Origin: Bog-532 sp963742875
GTDB taxonomy: Bacteria; Actinomycetota; Actinomycetes; Streptosporangiales; Streptosporangiaceae
DNA length: 64,000 bases
Direction: 5' to 3'
Assembly (NCBI GenBank): GCA_963742875.1
Contig: CAVUNO010000017.1
Span: forward strand, 930,001-994,000
The position numbers and the translations under genes are program-made. The notes below the pieces were generated by a model. The model saw only the letters and a list, made by a program, of their open reading frames with translations. It had not been told where the DNA came from and did no database searches. How positions within the stretch are numbered: the stretch's first letter is position 1; every line of letters starts with the position of its first letter. This document shows, piece by piece, positions 54,131 to 61,859 of the stretch.

Positions 54131-54204
54131 GCGCCCGTAGCTCAGTCGGATAGAGCAGCTGCCTTCTAAGCAGCGGGTCGCAGGTTCGAGTCCTGCCGGG
54201 CGCG
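54131..54204 (+). tRNA. tRNA-Arg (anticodon TCT)
   Basis: A 74-base cloverleaf: acceptor GCGCCCG/CGGGCGC, D-arm GCTC...GAGC, anticodon stem GCTGC/GCAGC around loop CTTCTAA (anticodon TCT), and a T-arm containing GGTTCGAGTCC. No CCA is encoded. The 3' half is duplicated downstream as an attachment-site repeat. Confidence 0.95.
54171..54200 (+). repeat. att repeat, copy 1 (within tRNA-Arg)
   Basis: These 30 bases of the tRNA 3' half are repeated exactly at 56971-57000. They mark the left attachment site of an integrated element. Confidence 0.85.
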
Positions 54205-54256
54205 CGCAACCAGAACCGCAGCTCAATGCCCACATGGCCAGGCTGACCTGTAATGC

Positions 54257-54650
54257 TCACGACGCCCTCCCCCGCCGCCGTGCCCGTTGCGTGCCCGATG
54301 GCGTCGTCTCTGGCCGGTTCAGTTCCGCCGCCGCGCGGCTGCTCAGCGCGTCCGCGATGTCCTGCTGCCGCCCGTCGCTGCCGTGCAGATAGGCCAGGGC
54401 GGCGCGGGTAGTCGAGTGCCCCATGCGTCCATCAGCTCTCGCAGGTTGGCACCTCGTCCGCCGCGAACTGATTACCGGTGTGGCGCAGGTCGTGAAAGTG
54501 GATCGCCGGGAGCCCGGCCGCACGTAGAGCTGGGTGCCAGACGCGGCGGCAGAAGTTGCTGCGCCTCAACGGCCTGCCCCCGGAGCTGGTGAACACGAGC
54601 CCGTCATCACCGGGCGCGGCGAAGGTCACGACATGCGAGGCAAGGCGGCT
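54257..54650 (-). pseudogene. Tyrosine recombinase (integrase) C-terminal remnant with frameshifts
   Basis: Three frames must be combined: DDGLVFTSSGGRPLRRSNF with HFHDLRHTGNQFAADE (box II, HxxR), then ANLRELMD in the +1 frame, then RMGHSTTRAALAYLHGSDGR in a third frame to the end RRRGRAS. The N-terminal half is missing. Its C-terminus points at the tRNA-Arg gene, as usual for the integrase of a tRNA-targeting element. Confidence 0.8.
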
Positions 54651-54761
54651 CCGCTGCGCTCCGCCGCGGGCCCGGCACCAGCGCCGGGCCTCTGGCCTTG
54701 GCGGCCCCGGCCCGGCGCGCGCCGGGCCCACCATCGCACACCAGCCACCACTGAGCAACAC

Positions 54762-55096
54762 GGTCCCGAAGCGTCAGCGCGTCAGCGCATAAGGCCGTCA
54801 GCACATGCGGCATCGGCAGCCCGGTTCGCGTACCCGCAGCAGCTCATCAAGGGGCCTCACCCGGTCCGAGATCGTATTACGCCGTCCGCTCCGGTCAAGC
54901 AGCGGCTAAACGCATGATCCTTTGGCCCGGCCCCTCCACACGAGCACAACCCGCTCGCGCGGAGACCTCTGCCAGTCCAAAGCATCAAGCAGCCGCAACT
55001 TGACCTCCACTCCCGGCTCCACAACCCCGGCACCTATCGGGTGAAGGCCCCAGGCCGTGACCCCCCACCCTGGCCGGGGCGGAAGGAGCAGGGCAG
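54762..55096. other. Short gap within the decayed element
   Basis: No credible ORF. It begins where the integrase remnant loses recognisable similarity. Confidence 0.4.
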
Positions 55097-55462
55097 ATGA
55101 GCATGAACACGACGATGCAGGCATGGCAGCACGAGACCGCCAACGGCCACCCTTCCACCGCGGGCGATCCTGCCAGCCGGTCTACTGTCAAGAGCAGCTT
55201 GACACCGAACCGGCGCCGGCGGCCGGTCGAGAACGACGAGTACGCCTCGTTCATCCGCCGTATCCTGCGCGCCTACGCCCGCCGGGTCGCGGCCGGTGAC
55301 GCCGACGCCCTGGCCGACATGACCGGCCTGGCCACCGAACTGGACGACGTGATCAGCCAGGCCGTCACCGGGCTCCGCAAGGCCGGGTACTCCTGGGCCG
55401 AGATCGCCATCCGGCTCGGGGTCACCCGCCAGGCGGCCCAGCAACGGTGGGGCCGCTCCTAA
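55097..55462 (+). CDS. Small helix-turn-helix protein, unknown function
   Basis: The 121-residue protein has a basic, disordered N-terminus and a C-terminal region (AVTGLRKAGYSWAEIAIRLG, then VTRQAAQQRWG) resembling the HTH of sigma region 4 or of related small actinobacterial regulators. It is often carried by integrative elements near integrases. A GGAAGGAGCAGG sequence precedes the ATG and supports translation. Confidence 0.65.
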   Translation: MSMNTTMQAWQHETANGHPSTAGDPASRSTVKSSLTPNRRRRPVENDEYASFIRRILRAYARRVAAGDADALADMTGLATELDDVISQAVTGLRKAGYSWAEIAIRLGVTRQAAQQRWGRS

Positions 55463-55659
55463 GGAGGGGACCTGCCCGGACCGCTGTCTCCGGCGCGCCA
55501 CTTCCGTGCCAGATTGAGCGGTCAGCCCCCGGCATCTAAGGTCACTCCCGGTCAGCCGTACATACCGGCTGACCTGCGAGTCAGCACGTCGGACCGGCTC
55601 AACCGACGATCTTCTAAGCAGTCGTTCACCCCTTCCGCGCCGCTTCCGGACCGCAGGGA

Positions 55660-55800
55660 GCGTCAGCGACCGAGGACCCGGAAGCAACGCGGATGCTGCC
55701 GTAGCCCATCCGTTCCATTGAGTACACACAGGCTCACGCCTGCCTCGGCGGTAAGCGTGCCGCCCGTATGACGCAGGTCATGCGCTAACTGGCGGTAGGG
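55660..55800 (-). pseudogene. Second tyrosine recombinase fragment
   Basis: On the minus strand the sequence reads YRQLAHDLRHTGGTLTAEAG, an HxxR box II segment, then, after a frame change, ERMGYGSIRVA, matching the R-M-G-H-S-S region. Nothing else of the gene is seen. It differs from the remnant at 54.3-54.6 kb, so a second element was once present. Confidence 0.6.
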
Positions 55801-56312
55801 GAAGCGGAAGGAGAAGAAGAACCAGGAGAGCTCGTCAGCACGATGACGATGTAAGTGGTGCCGCTGTGTGAGACCACGGTGACAGAGCCCGTGTAGGGTG
55901 CGGTGATCTTCGCCGATCCGACGTAGCTTGCCCCGGCACCCGCCGATTTCTGGCCTGAGGTGGTGAGCTTCGAGTTGTCCTTATAGAACGCGAACGCATC
56001 CGAGGCCGACTCGGAGGTGGTGTACGCGGCGACGAGCGTCGCCGAACTCGAACCACCCAGAGAGCCCGAGCCAGCAACCTTGGCCCCTGCGGGGACCGGG
56101 AACTGACTGGGCCAGTTCGGGGGCAACCGGCCGTCAAGGGAAAGGGATACCTGGCCGTTGGGAGTGGAGACCTGGAAGTTCTTGGCCGTGCTGGTCGCGG
56201 TTGGACTGGCCTTAGTCGTGGCCGGACTGGCCGTAGATGAGCTGCTGCTGGAACAACCCGCGGCTGCCACAAGGCAGCCAAGGAGAAGGCCGACTACCAG
56301 TCGTGACTTCAT
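55785..56312 (-). CDS. Secreted lipoprotein, unknown function
   Basis: The 175-residue product has a type II signal peptide: basic MKSRLVVG, hydrophobic core, and lipobox VAAAGC with the cysteine at about residue 20. A Ser/Thr/Ala-rich linker precedes a ~120-residue domain of unknown function. The start at 56312 is chosen for the AAGGAG sequence five bases upstream. It is the only intact surface protein gene in the relic. Confidence 0.7.
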   Translation of the reverse strand: MKSRLVVGLLLGCLVAAAGCSSSSSSTASPATTKASPTATSTAKNFQVSTPNGQVSLSLDGRLPPNWPSQFPVPAGAKVAGSGSLGGSSSATLVAAYTTSESASDAFAFYKDNSKLTTSGQKSAGAGASYVGSAKITAPYTGSVTVVSHSGTTYIVIVLTSSPGSSSPSASPTAS

Positions 56313-56970
56313 ATGATCTCCTTGATTCGACATTCCTCGACCCCGGCGCAGCGGGAATCCGGAAAGATACCCGGATACAGCACGGAGCTACCGAGTAGTC
56401 CTCTGCAGTGGAGCACGGCATGGGCAGGCTGCGCATCCGGTAGGACCCCCATGCCATTGATGATCATGCGATAGCTGCCCCCACCTGTGGCGCCACGCCG
56501 CCACGGTCACGAAGTCCGGCGGCCGTCCGGGCGTACTGCACTGGTCCTACCGCCCTCGCCTGACTCGCCGGGGAACTCGATGGCCGGGTCTACGGACACG
56601 CGGCCGAGTCTAATCTGCGAACGCGGCGAGGCCGATACGCCGCGCCAGACAATCGCCGTCGAGGTGCCCCGATGTTCGCCCGTTCGCTTGGGCAGCCACC
56701 CCGGGCTCTATGCGGCACACAGTACAGCGCGGAAGTACAGCAACGTCCCCTCACAGCCGCAAGCTAGCACGACCGCCAGCACACCGAGCTCGCTGGGCTG
56801 ACATCCAACTGGTCAAGCACCGCCTGTAGTTCGGGATGAAGAGGCCGTGCCCGCTGCGTGCCCGATCGGCCGGTCAACGCCGGGAAATTACGGTTACTCC
56901 CGGACAGCCCGATACACCGGCTCACCTGCGGACAGGCAGGCTGACCCGCTGCGCAAACCGACCTTCCGGT
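56313..56970. other. Gene-free sequence of the decayed element
   Basis: No credible ORF. A 40-base imperfect repeat links 55541-55580 with 56893-56932, and a CGTGCCCGYTGCGTGCCCGAT motif at about 56847 matches one near 54284 at the integrase C-terminus. The copies suggest traces of further integrase ends. Confidence 0.45.
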
Positions 56971-57000
56971 CAGCGGGTCGCAGGTTCGAGTCCTGCCGGG
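56971..57000 (+). repeat. att repeat, copy 2
   Basis: Exact 30-base copy of 54171-54200. The next bases of the tRNA (CGCGC) appear only at 60154-60158, after the inserted 3.1 kb element. Confidence 0.85.
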
Positions 57001-57218
57001 ACACTGCCGAGGTCTTCACGTTTCAGTGAGGCCTATCTTCACGTTTGGGTCTGACATTCCAGACGCGCCTGTGGTTCCGGCGCGGGTGCCGGCGGTGCTG
57101 GGCACGGTGTGTGCCTGGCTGGTTGCTTTTTGTCTCAGATGCCTGTTTGCGGGCATGCTTGCGCTGCCTGCCTGGTGGTCGTGGTGCCGGGTCCCCGGGG
57201 TTCGTGTGCGGGGCGGGG

Positions 57219-58706
57219 TTATGGCGGTGCTGTGCTGAGGCTGGCGAGGGTTTTGCGGCGGCGCCTGCGGGTTTTCGGGGGGAGCCCGGCGGCGGCGCGG
57301 CGCTGGTTTTCTTCCTGCCGGGTGTTCCAGGCGTCAAGGATGCGCTGGTTGCGGACGATGAGCAGGGTGGTGGTGAACAGCATTAGCGGTGCCAGGCCCA
57401 TGAGCCGGCACCAGCCGCGGCTGATGTCGGTGCTGGCGGGGTCTTTGGCGGTGGCGAAGCCGCGTTCGGCGCCGGTGCGGCGGGCGTAGGAGCGGCGGTG
57501 CGCGGCGGATGGGTAGTCGTGTTTCTGCGCGGTCTTGGCCAGCACGTCCGCCGGGACGGTGATCGTCTGCTGGGTGCAGCAGGCCTGGGGATGCTGCGGG
57601 GGCTGGAGGATCTCCGGGCGGTCCCGGTCCAGGGTCATCGATGGGGGGCGGAGAGGGCAGCGGATCTTGCCCGCGGCGGCAGGGCAGGCGACGCGGTGGT
57701 AGCCGTCGGCGTCGTCCCGGGTGAGGCGGCCGAGCTTGTACCGGGCCAGCTCAGCGGTGCGGGCGTCGTGCGCGGCGGCGTCTTCGGGGGTGCCGCTGCG
57801 GGGCAGCGGCGCAAGTTCCAGCAGCGCGCGCGGCGCCTTGGGGCAGTACAGGTTCCCGTTGCTGACGATGGCACCGTCGTAGGTGCCCTTGGGGCCGCGG
57901 TCGTGCGGGTGCAGGTCCTGGACGAGCTGCGCCCCGGCGGCGCGCAGCGGGATGGCCCAGGCTCCGGCGTCGCGGTGAGCGTAGCCGGAGTCGGCGAGGA
58001 TGTCGCCGAGCGGGATGCCGTCTTCCGGCATCGCCGTCAGGACAGGGACCAGGGCACGGACGGGGTCGTGGCGGCAGGACAACAGGGTCATGCGGCGGGC
58101 GAGCTCGGGGACAGCCGGGCCGTTCTCCTCGCGCATCATGACGCATGCCGAGAGGTAGTAGCCGTAGAACAGCTCGTCTTCGCTGCGCAGCAGGTTGTTC
58201 TTGCGGTGGCCCCAGGACGCCTCGGGGTCGGCGCAGGGGCCGCCTTTGCCGGGCGGGGGCCGGGAGAAGGACTCCATGTCCGTCCAGTCCGCGGCCAGCG
58301 GCCTGCTGGCGTCCTTGAGCTCCTCCGGGATGCTGGCTTCCAGCAGGCTGCCGCAGACCGCCTGCAGCGCCGGCGATGGCTGCCCGCCGGGCTCGTCCCC
58401 GGCGAGCACGCCGGCGACCAGGCCGAAGGTGTACTCGGCCTGCCGGCAGGTCAGCCGGTGCGGGCCGTTCTTCCAGTCCGTGATGACGCCGAGCCGCCGC
58501 TGGTCATCCTCGGGCAGGCTGGTCAGCGCCTGGCGGACACGGGTCAGGTGGGCTGGCCGCCCGTCAGCCTGGGTCAGGCACATGCCGGCCAGCAGCGTGC
58601 GGACGCTCAGCTGCCTGCAGCGCACGCCGATGGGCAGCATGGCCTCGATCCGCGCCGCGGTGCCGGAGGCGTCGATGACGCCTTCCAGGGCCGCGAGCGT
58701 GATCAT
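57219..58706 (-). CDS. DDE-type transposase (IS1182/IS4-like)
   Basis: The ~495-residue protein has candidate catalytic residues in WTDMESFSRP, ILADSGYAHRDAGAW and RRTGAERGFATAKD, plus a basic C-terminus (KTRRRRRKTLASL). A central ACVMMREENGPAVPELARRM and HDPVRALVPVL segment is shared with transposases I recognise only as a class. The start at 58706 (MITLAALEG) overlaps the upstream gene by ATGA, so the two are co-translated. Family assignment is tentative. Confidence 0.65.
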   Translation of the reverse strand: MITLAALEGVIDASGTAARIEAMLPIGVRCRQLSVRTLLAGMCLTQADGRPAHLTRVRQALTSLPEDDQRRLGVITDWKNGPHRLTCRQAEYTFGLVAGVLAGDEPGGQPSPALQAVCGSLLEASIPEELKDASRPLAADWTDMESFSRPPPGKGGPCADPEASWGHRKNNLLRSEDELFYGYYLSACVMMREENGPAVPELARRMTLLSCRHDPVRALVPVLTAMPEDGIPLGDILADSGYAHRDAGAWAIPLRAAGAQLVQDLHPHDRGPKGTYDGAIVSNGNLYCPKAPRALLELAPLPRSGTPEDAAAHDARTAELARYKLGRLTRDDADGYHRVACPAAAGKIRCPLRPPSMTLDRDRPEILQPPQHPQACCTQQTITVPADVLAKTAQKHDYPSAAHRRSYARRTGAERGFATAKDPASTDISRGWCRLMGLAPLMLFTTTLLIVRNQRILDAWNTRQEENQRRAAAGLPPKTRRRRRKTLASLSTAPP

Positions 58707-59602
58707 GGCCGGCGTGCCGCCCCGGGCAGCCGCACCGCCCCGGCCTCGCCGGCCGGCTCCAGCCCGGCGACCAGGTCGCCGAGCCGCTGGGAGCAGCTGA
58801 TCCCCGCGGCGTGCATGAACGTGGCCAGGCCGAGCAGCTCCGCGACCTCGGCCAGCCACGTCGCCCGCAGCCGGGACGTGTCAAGCCGCGGCAGGCCGGT
58901 GCCGCCGTCCAGCGCGGCGATCAGCGGGTTCGTCAGGTTCCGGCGGCCCGGATCAGCCCCGCCGCAGATCAGCCCGGTCCCGGCGGACCGCGCTGCGGCC
59001 AGCAGCGGGCGGTGGTAGCGGGCCAGCACCGGCACAGCACGCGGGCGGGTGCCGCGCACGGTGACCACGACCCCGCCGGACCGGCACGCCACGTCCGGAC
59101 CGCGCACGCCGCGCAGATCAGACCGGATCAGCCCGGCGCCGGCGCCCAGGCAGACCAGCCCCGCCGCCCGCATCCGCCGTCCCATCGTGGGCTGCGCGTC
59201 CGCCAGCGCCAGGAAACCGGCGATCTCCGCCGGGCTGTACGGCTTCTTGGCCCGCTCCCGGGGCAGCGGCATATCCGCCGGATACAGCTGCGGCACCACG
59301 CGCCGGCCGATGAACCGCAGGTTCGTGCGCAGCGTCCGCCGCGCCGCCCCGGACAGGCCAGGCGCGCACCAGGTGAACCGCTCGGTCACCGACGGGTGCA
59401 GCAGCACCTCCGGCATCGGCTCAAGGCCCAGCCCAAGGCCGTAGTCAGCGAGCTTTCCCGCCGCCCACAGCAGGTTCTTCGCCCGCCCCGGCCCCTCCGG
59501 CCTGGTTCTCGTGATCACGTCCCGGGCGAACGCCGCCGCGCCGGGCGAAACCGGCGACGGCCGCCACCGCCCGATATAAGCGGCAGCATCAGCATTCGTC
59601 AT
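58703..59602 (-). CDS. Tyrosine-recombinase-like protein, probably lacking catalytic residues
   Basis: The ~300-residue protein has integrase-like spacing: an N-terminal helical part (FARDVITRTRPEGPGRAKNL), AAGLVCLGAGAGLIRSDLRG (box-I-like), VTVRGTRPRAVPVL and LDTSRLRATWLAEVAELLGL (box-II-like), but I do not see the full R-H-R-Y set. Start at ATG 59602. It is coupled to the transposase and lies 21 bases from a divergent gene, so the two share a promoter region. Confidence 0.6.
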   Translation of the reverse strand: MTNADAAAYIGRWRPSPVSPGAAAFARDVITRTRPEGPGRAKNLLWAAGKLADYGLGLGLEPMPEVLLHPSVTERFTWCAPGLSGAARRTLRTNLRFIGRRVVPQLYPADMPLPRERAKKPYSPAEIAGFLALADAQPTMGRRMRAAGLVCLGAGAGLIRSDLRGVRGPDVACRSGGVVVTVRGTRPRAVPVLARYHRPLLAAARSAGTGLICGGADPGRRNLTNPLIAALDGGTGLPRLDTSRLRATWLAEVAELLGLATFMHAAGISCSQRLGDLVAGLEPAGEAGAVRLPGAARRP

Positions 59603-59623
59603 ACAGCACTTATACTTAATGCG

Positions 59624-59998
59624 ATGCGCGAGATGCGGGACCCCGGCTGCGACAATGACAACGTGTCGCCCACCCCGGCCCAGCAGGCCCAGGCCACTCG
59701 CATCGCCGCCGAGATCGCCGCCCTCGGCTTCACGCTGCCCGGCACCCTCGCCGACCGGATGACCCGCTGCGGGTCCGCAACCTGCCACTGCCACGCCGAC
59801 CCGCCCGCCCTGCACGGCCCCTACCACCAGTGGACCCGCAAGAAAAACGGGAAGACCGCCACCCGAATCCTGTCCGACGACCAGCTCGCCGACTACGGCC
59901 CCCGGTTCGACAGCCACCGCCGCCTGCGGCAACTAGTCGCCGAGCTCGAGGAACTCAGCCTCACCATCGCCGAAGCCGACCCCCGCTGGAACCGCTAG
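59624..59998 (+). CDS. DUF6788 family protein
   Basis: The 124-residue protein carries the DUF6788 pattern: RCGSATCHCHADPPALHGPY with the Cys/His pair, HQWTRKKNGKTATRILSD, and the helical FDSHRRLRQLVAELEELSLT. DUF6788 proteins are common near transposases in actinobacteria but have no known function. The ATG at 59624 faces the recombinase-like gene 21 bases away. Confidence 0.75.
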   Translation: MREMRDPGCDNDNVSPTPAQQAQATRIAAEIAALGFTLPGTLADRMTRCGSATCHCHADPPALHGPYHQWTRKKNGKTATRILSDDQLADYGPRFDSHRRLRQLVAELEELSLTIAEADPRWNR

Positions 59999-60229
59999 CC
60001 AAACCGCCCGGCGCGGGCATACCACGGCCAGCACGAAGAACCGGAACGGCCACCTCCAGATAGCGTGGCCACGCCGCGCTTAACCTGTGGGCCGGACCGA
60101 AAGAAGCCCGCATCCACGCAGGTCAGCCCCAAACGTGAAGACCTCCTGCCGGGCGCGCTCAGACCGTACCTCAACTGCGTCGATGCCCGCCCGCTGTGCC
60201 GGGGCCGGGGTGCTGTGGCCAAGCATCTC

Positions 60230-60274
60230 GGTGCTACAGACATAGCTTTCCAGCTTGGAAACTTCTGTAGCACC
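60230..60274. promoter_or_regulatory. Nested palindrome before a recombinase pseudogene
   Basis: GGTGCTACAGA (60230-60240) pairs perfectly with TCTGTAGCACC (60264-60274), enclosing TTTCCA-GCT-TGGAAA. It lies 20 bases upstream of a recombinase start at 60295. An operator, a hairpin leader or an old recombination site is possible. Confidence 0.6.
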
Positions 60275-60294
60275 ACGGACAGAGGGAGTCTGGC

Positions 60295-61145
60295 ATGACG
60301 TTCACCAAGTCGGCCGCCGTCGCCGCGCCCGCCCGCCGGGCCCGCAAAGCCCGCTGCGAACCGCGATGGCCGACCGGATCGCCCCGGCCGGCCCCGGCCT
60401 GACGACAGCGGACATCCTGGCCGCCGGGGCCGCCCCGGATCGGGAAGCGGTCCCGGCGCCGCAGTTGCGGCGGATGCAGATGAGCCAGTTCACCGCCTGG
60501 CTGCGGTCCCGGACGAACAAGCACCACCGGCCGTTCCAGGCCGACACCGTCGCCGCCTACGCCGACGCGGCCCGCGCACTGAGCGAGTGGATGGCCGGCC
60601 AGGGCATCGACGGTGACTTCACCGCGTGTGACGCGGCGGTGCTGAACCGGTTCTTCGCCGACTACCTGGCCAGCCACGGGCAGGGCGGCACCAACACCCG
60701 CCAGCGCAACCTGCGGCACCTGTTCACCTGGCTGGAGGAGACTTCGGGCACCACACCTGTGGACCGCGGCGCTGCACCGGTACGCACCGGCGCAGAAGCG
60801 GCCCTCGACGCTGGCCCAGGAATTCTTCCACGACCTGCTCGAGCTGACCGGCGGCGGCCAGGGCCGCCGCTTTGAGGACGTGCGGGACCACGCGATGATC
60901 CGGGTGCTGGCGGAGGGGTGCGCCGCACCGAGCTGATCCAACTGCAGACCTCGGACCTGTCGACGGACCTGATCGCCCAGCCGTTCGTGCGGGTGGTGCC
61001 GCTGAAAGGCGGCCGCGCCTACACCGAGGGCCGCATCGTGCCACTGTCGGCCGCGACCGCGCGGGCCGTCGTGGCCTATCTCCGGGTACGGGCTCGCACC
61101 GCGCCGAAACGTCACTGCAGCCTCTGGCCCGGGCCCGCAACGTGA
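60295..61145 (+). pseudogene. Tyrosine recombinase, frameshifted and truncated
   Basis: Pieces in several frames add up to an integrase: MTFTKSAAVAAPARRARKA, ADRIAPAGPGLTTADILAAG, QFTAWLRSRTNKHHRPFQAD, HGQGGTNTRQRNLRHLFTWL, then HDLLELTGGGQGRRFEDVRD, and GVRRTELIQLQTSDL (box I arginine) to PKRHCSLWPGPATVKR. The box II H-R-H and the tyrosine are missing. At least three frame changes and a 3' truncation make it nonfunctional. Confidence 0.75.
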
Positions 61146-61318
61146 AAAGGTCCGCCGTTACCTCGTTTCCGAGACTCATCAGACGAAGGGGTGCGTAAGC
61201 TAGCAATCGTACACTCTGTGTATATAGTATATTACGAAGCGCTAGTTCCACGAGGTTGCCGGTTCACCCGATCACCATCCCGGCTTCGTCGGACCTCCCG
61301 GGCTCCGGGGCGAGCGAC

Positions 61319-61486
61319 GTGCGCTTCCTGCATACCGCCGACTGGCAGCCCGGCATGACTCGCCACTTCCTCGAAGCTGAGGTCCAGGCCCGTTACGACA
61401 GCGACTGGCTTGCCGCACGCGGAGCACATGGTCAATGCGGTTACTCCGGTGAGGGATCAATCCATCCTGGAAGGGATGTCCGTTGA
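61319..61486 (+). pseudogene. N-terminal fragment of a SbcD/Mre11-like metallophosphoesterase
   Basis: The frame from GTG 61319 reads VRFLHTADWQPGMTRHFL and EAEVQARYDSD, which matches the start of a family of DNA-repair exonucleases (HTADW followed by QxGM). After about 25-30 residues similarity ends and the frame stops at 61486. The remaining ~350 residues are absent. It is likely a break point of nearby insertions. Confidence 0.5.
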
Positions 61487-61859
61487 GGTCTTGTCGGCAA
61501 ACGTTTGCGCTAGAGCATATGCCGTTTAACAGGCATCTGGTGCAGACACGCCGACATATACGAAAATCTCCGGGGAGATGCGGAAACCCTCCTGTAGAAG
61601 CGGTGTCGCTAAGGAAGTCCTGTTACCCGATAGCTGCTGATGTCTTGTGGAGAGCGGCCCGGCATAAGGACCGAAGAGGTGCGAACGATGTCGAGGAGTC
61701 GGACCTACGGGTTGGTGTGATCCATATCACGCATCCGGGCCTACCCACCACTCTTCGTGCTAGCCGGAGTTTCCGGGATGAGGCGGTGCTGACCCGTTGT
61801 GGTTGTGGTTAGACGCGGGCTGATCTGAGCTTACGGGTGACGCTGGGCTGGCTGGTGGT
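61487..61859. other. Gene-free stretch upstream of IS1634
   Basis: No credible ORF. It contains short, RNA-like GC-rich stem-forming stretches (for example near 61570-61700), but I cannot identify an RNA family. Confidence 0.4.

Larger units (their letters stand above)
54201..57000. mobile_element. Decayed integrative element between tRNA-Arg att repeats
   Basis: The 2.8 kb segment is bounded by the 30-base repeat of the tRNA 3' end. It holds a frameshifted tyrosine-recombinase remnant next to the tRNA, a small HTH protein, a second recombinase fragment and a lipoprotein gene. No replication or transfer gene is seen, so it is an incomplete relic. Confidence 0.7.
57001..60143. mobile_element. 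3.1 kb element with terminal inverted repeats and three genes
   Basis: GGTCTTCACGTTT at 57011-57023 is repeated in inverse orientation at 60131-60143. An overlapping second copy, TCTTCACGTTTGGG...CTGAC (57036-57055), matches the inverse of 60122-60141 with one mismatch. The 10-base TCCTGCCGGG flanks the element at 56991-57000 and 60144-60153. It carries a DDE-like transposase, a recombinase-like gene and a divergent DUF6788 gene. Confidence 0.65.

Noticed and set aside
57498..59018. 506-residue plus-strand ORF opposite the transposase
   Set aside because: Antiframe of the transposase and recombinase-like genes, with typical Gly/Arg/Val-rich composition.
61487..61859. Group II intron 5' part
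   Set aside because: GTGCGAAC at about 61680 is suggestive but no domain V or reverse transcriptase is found.
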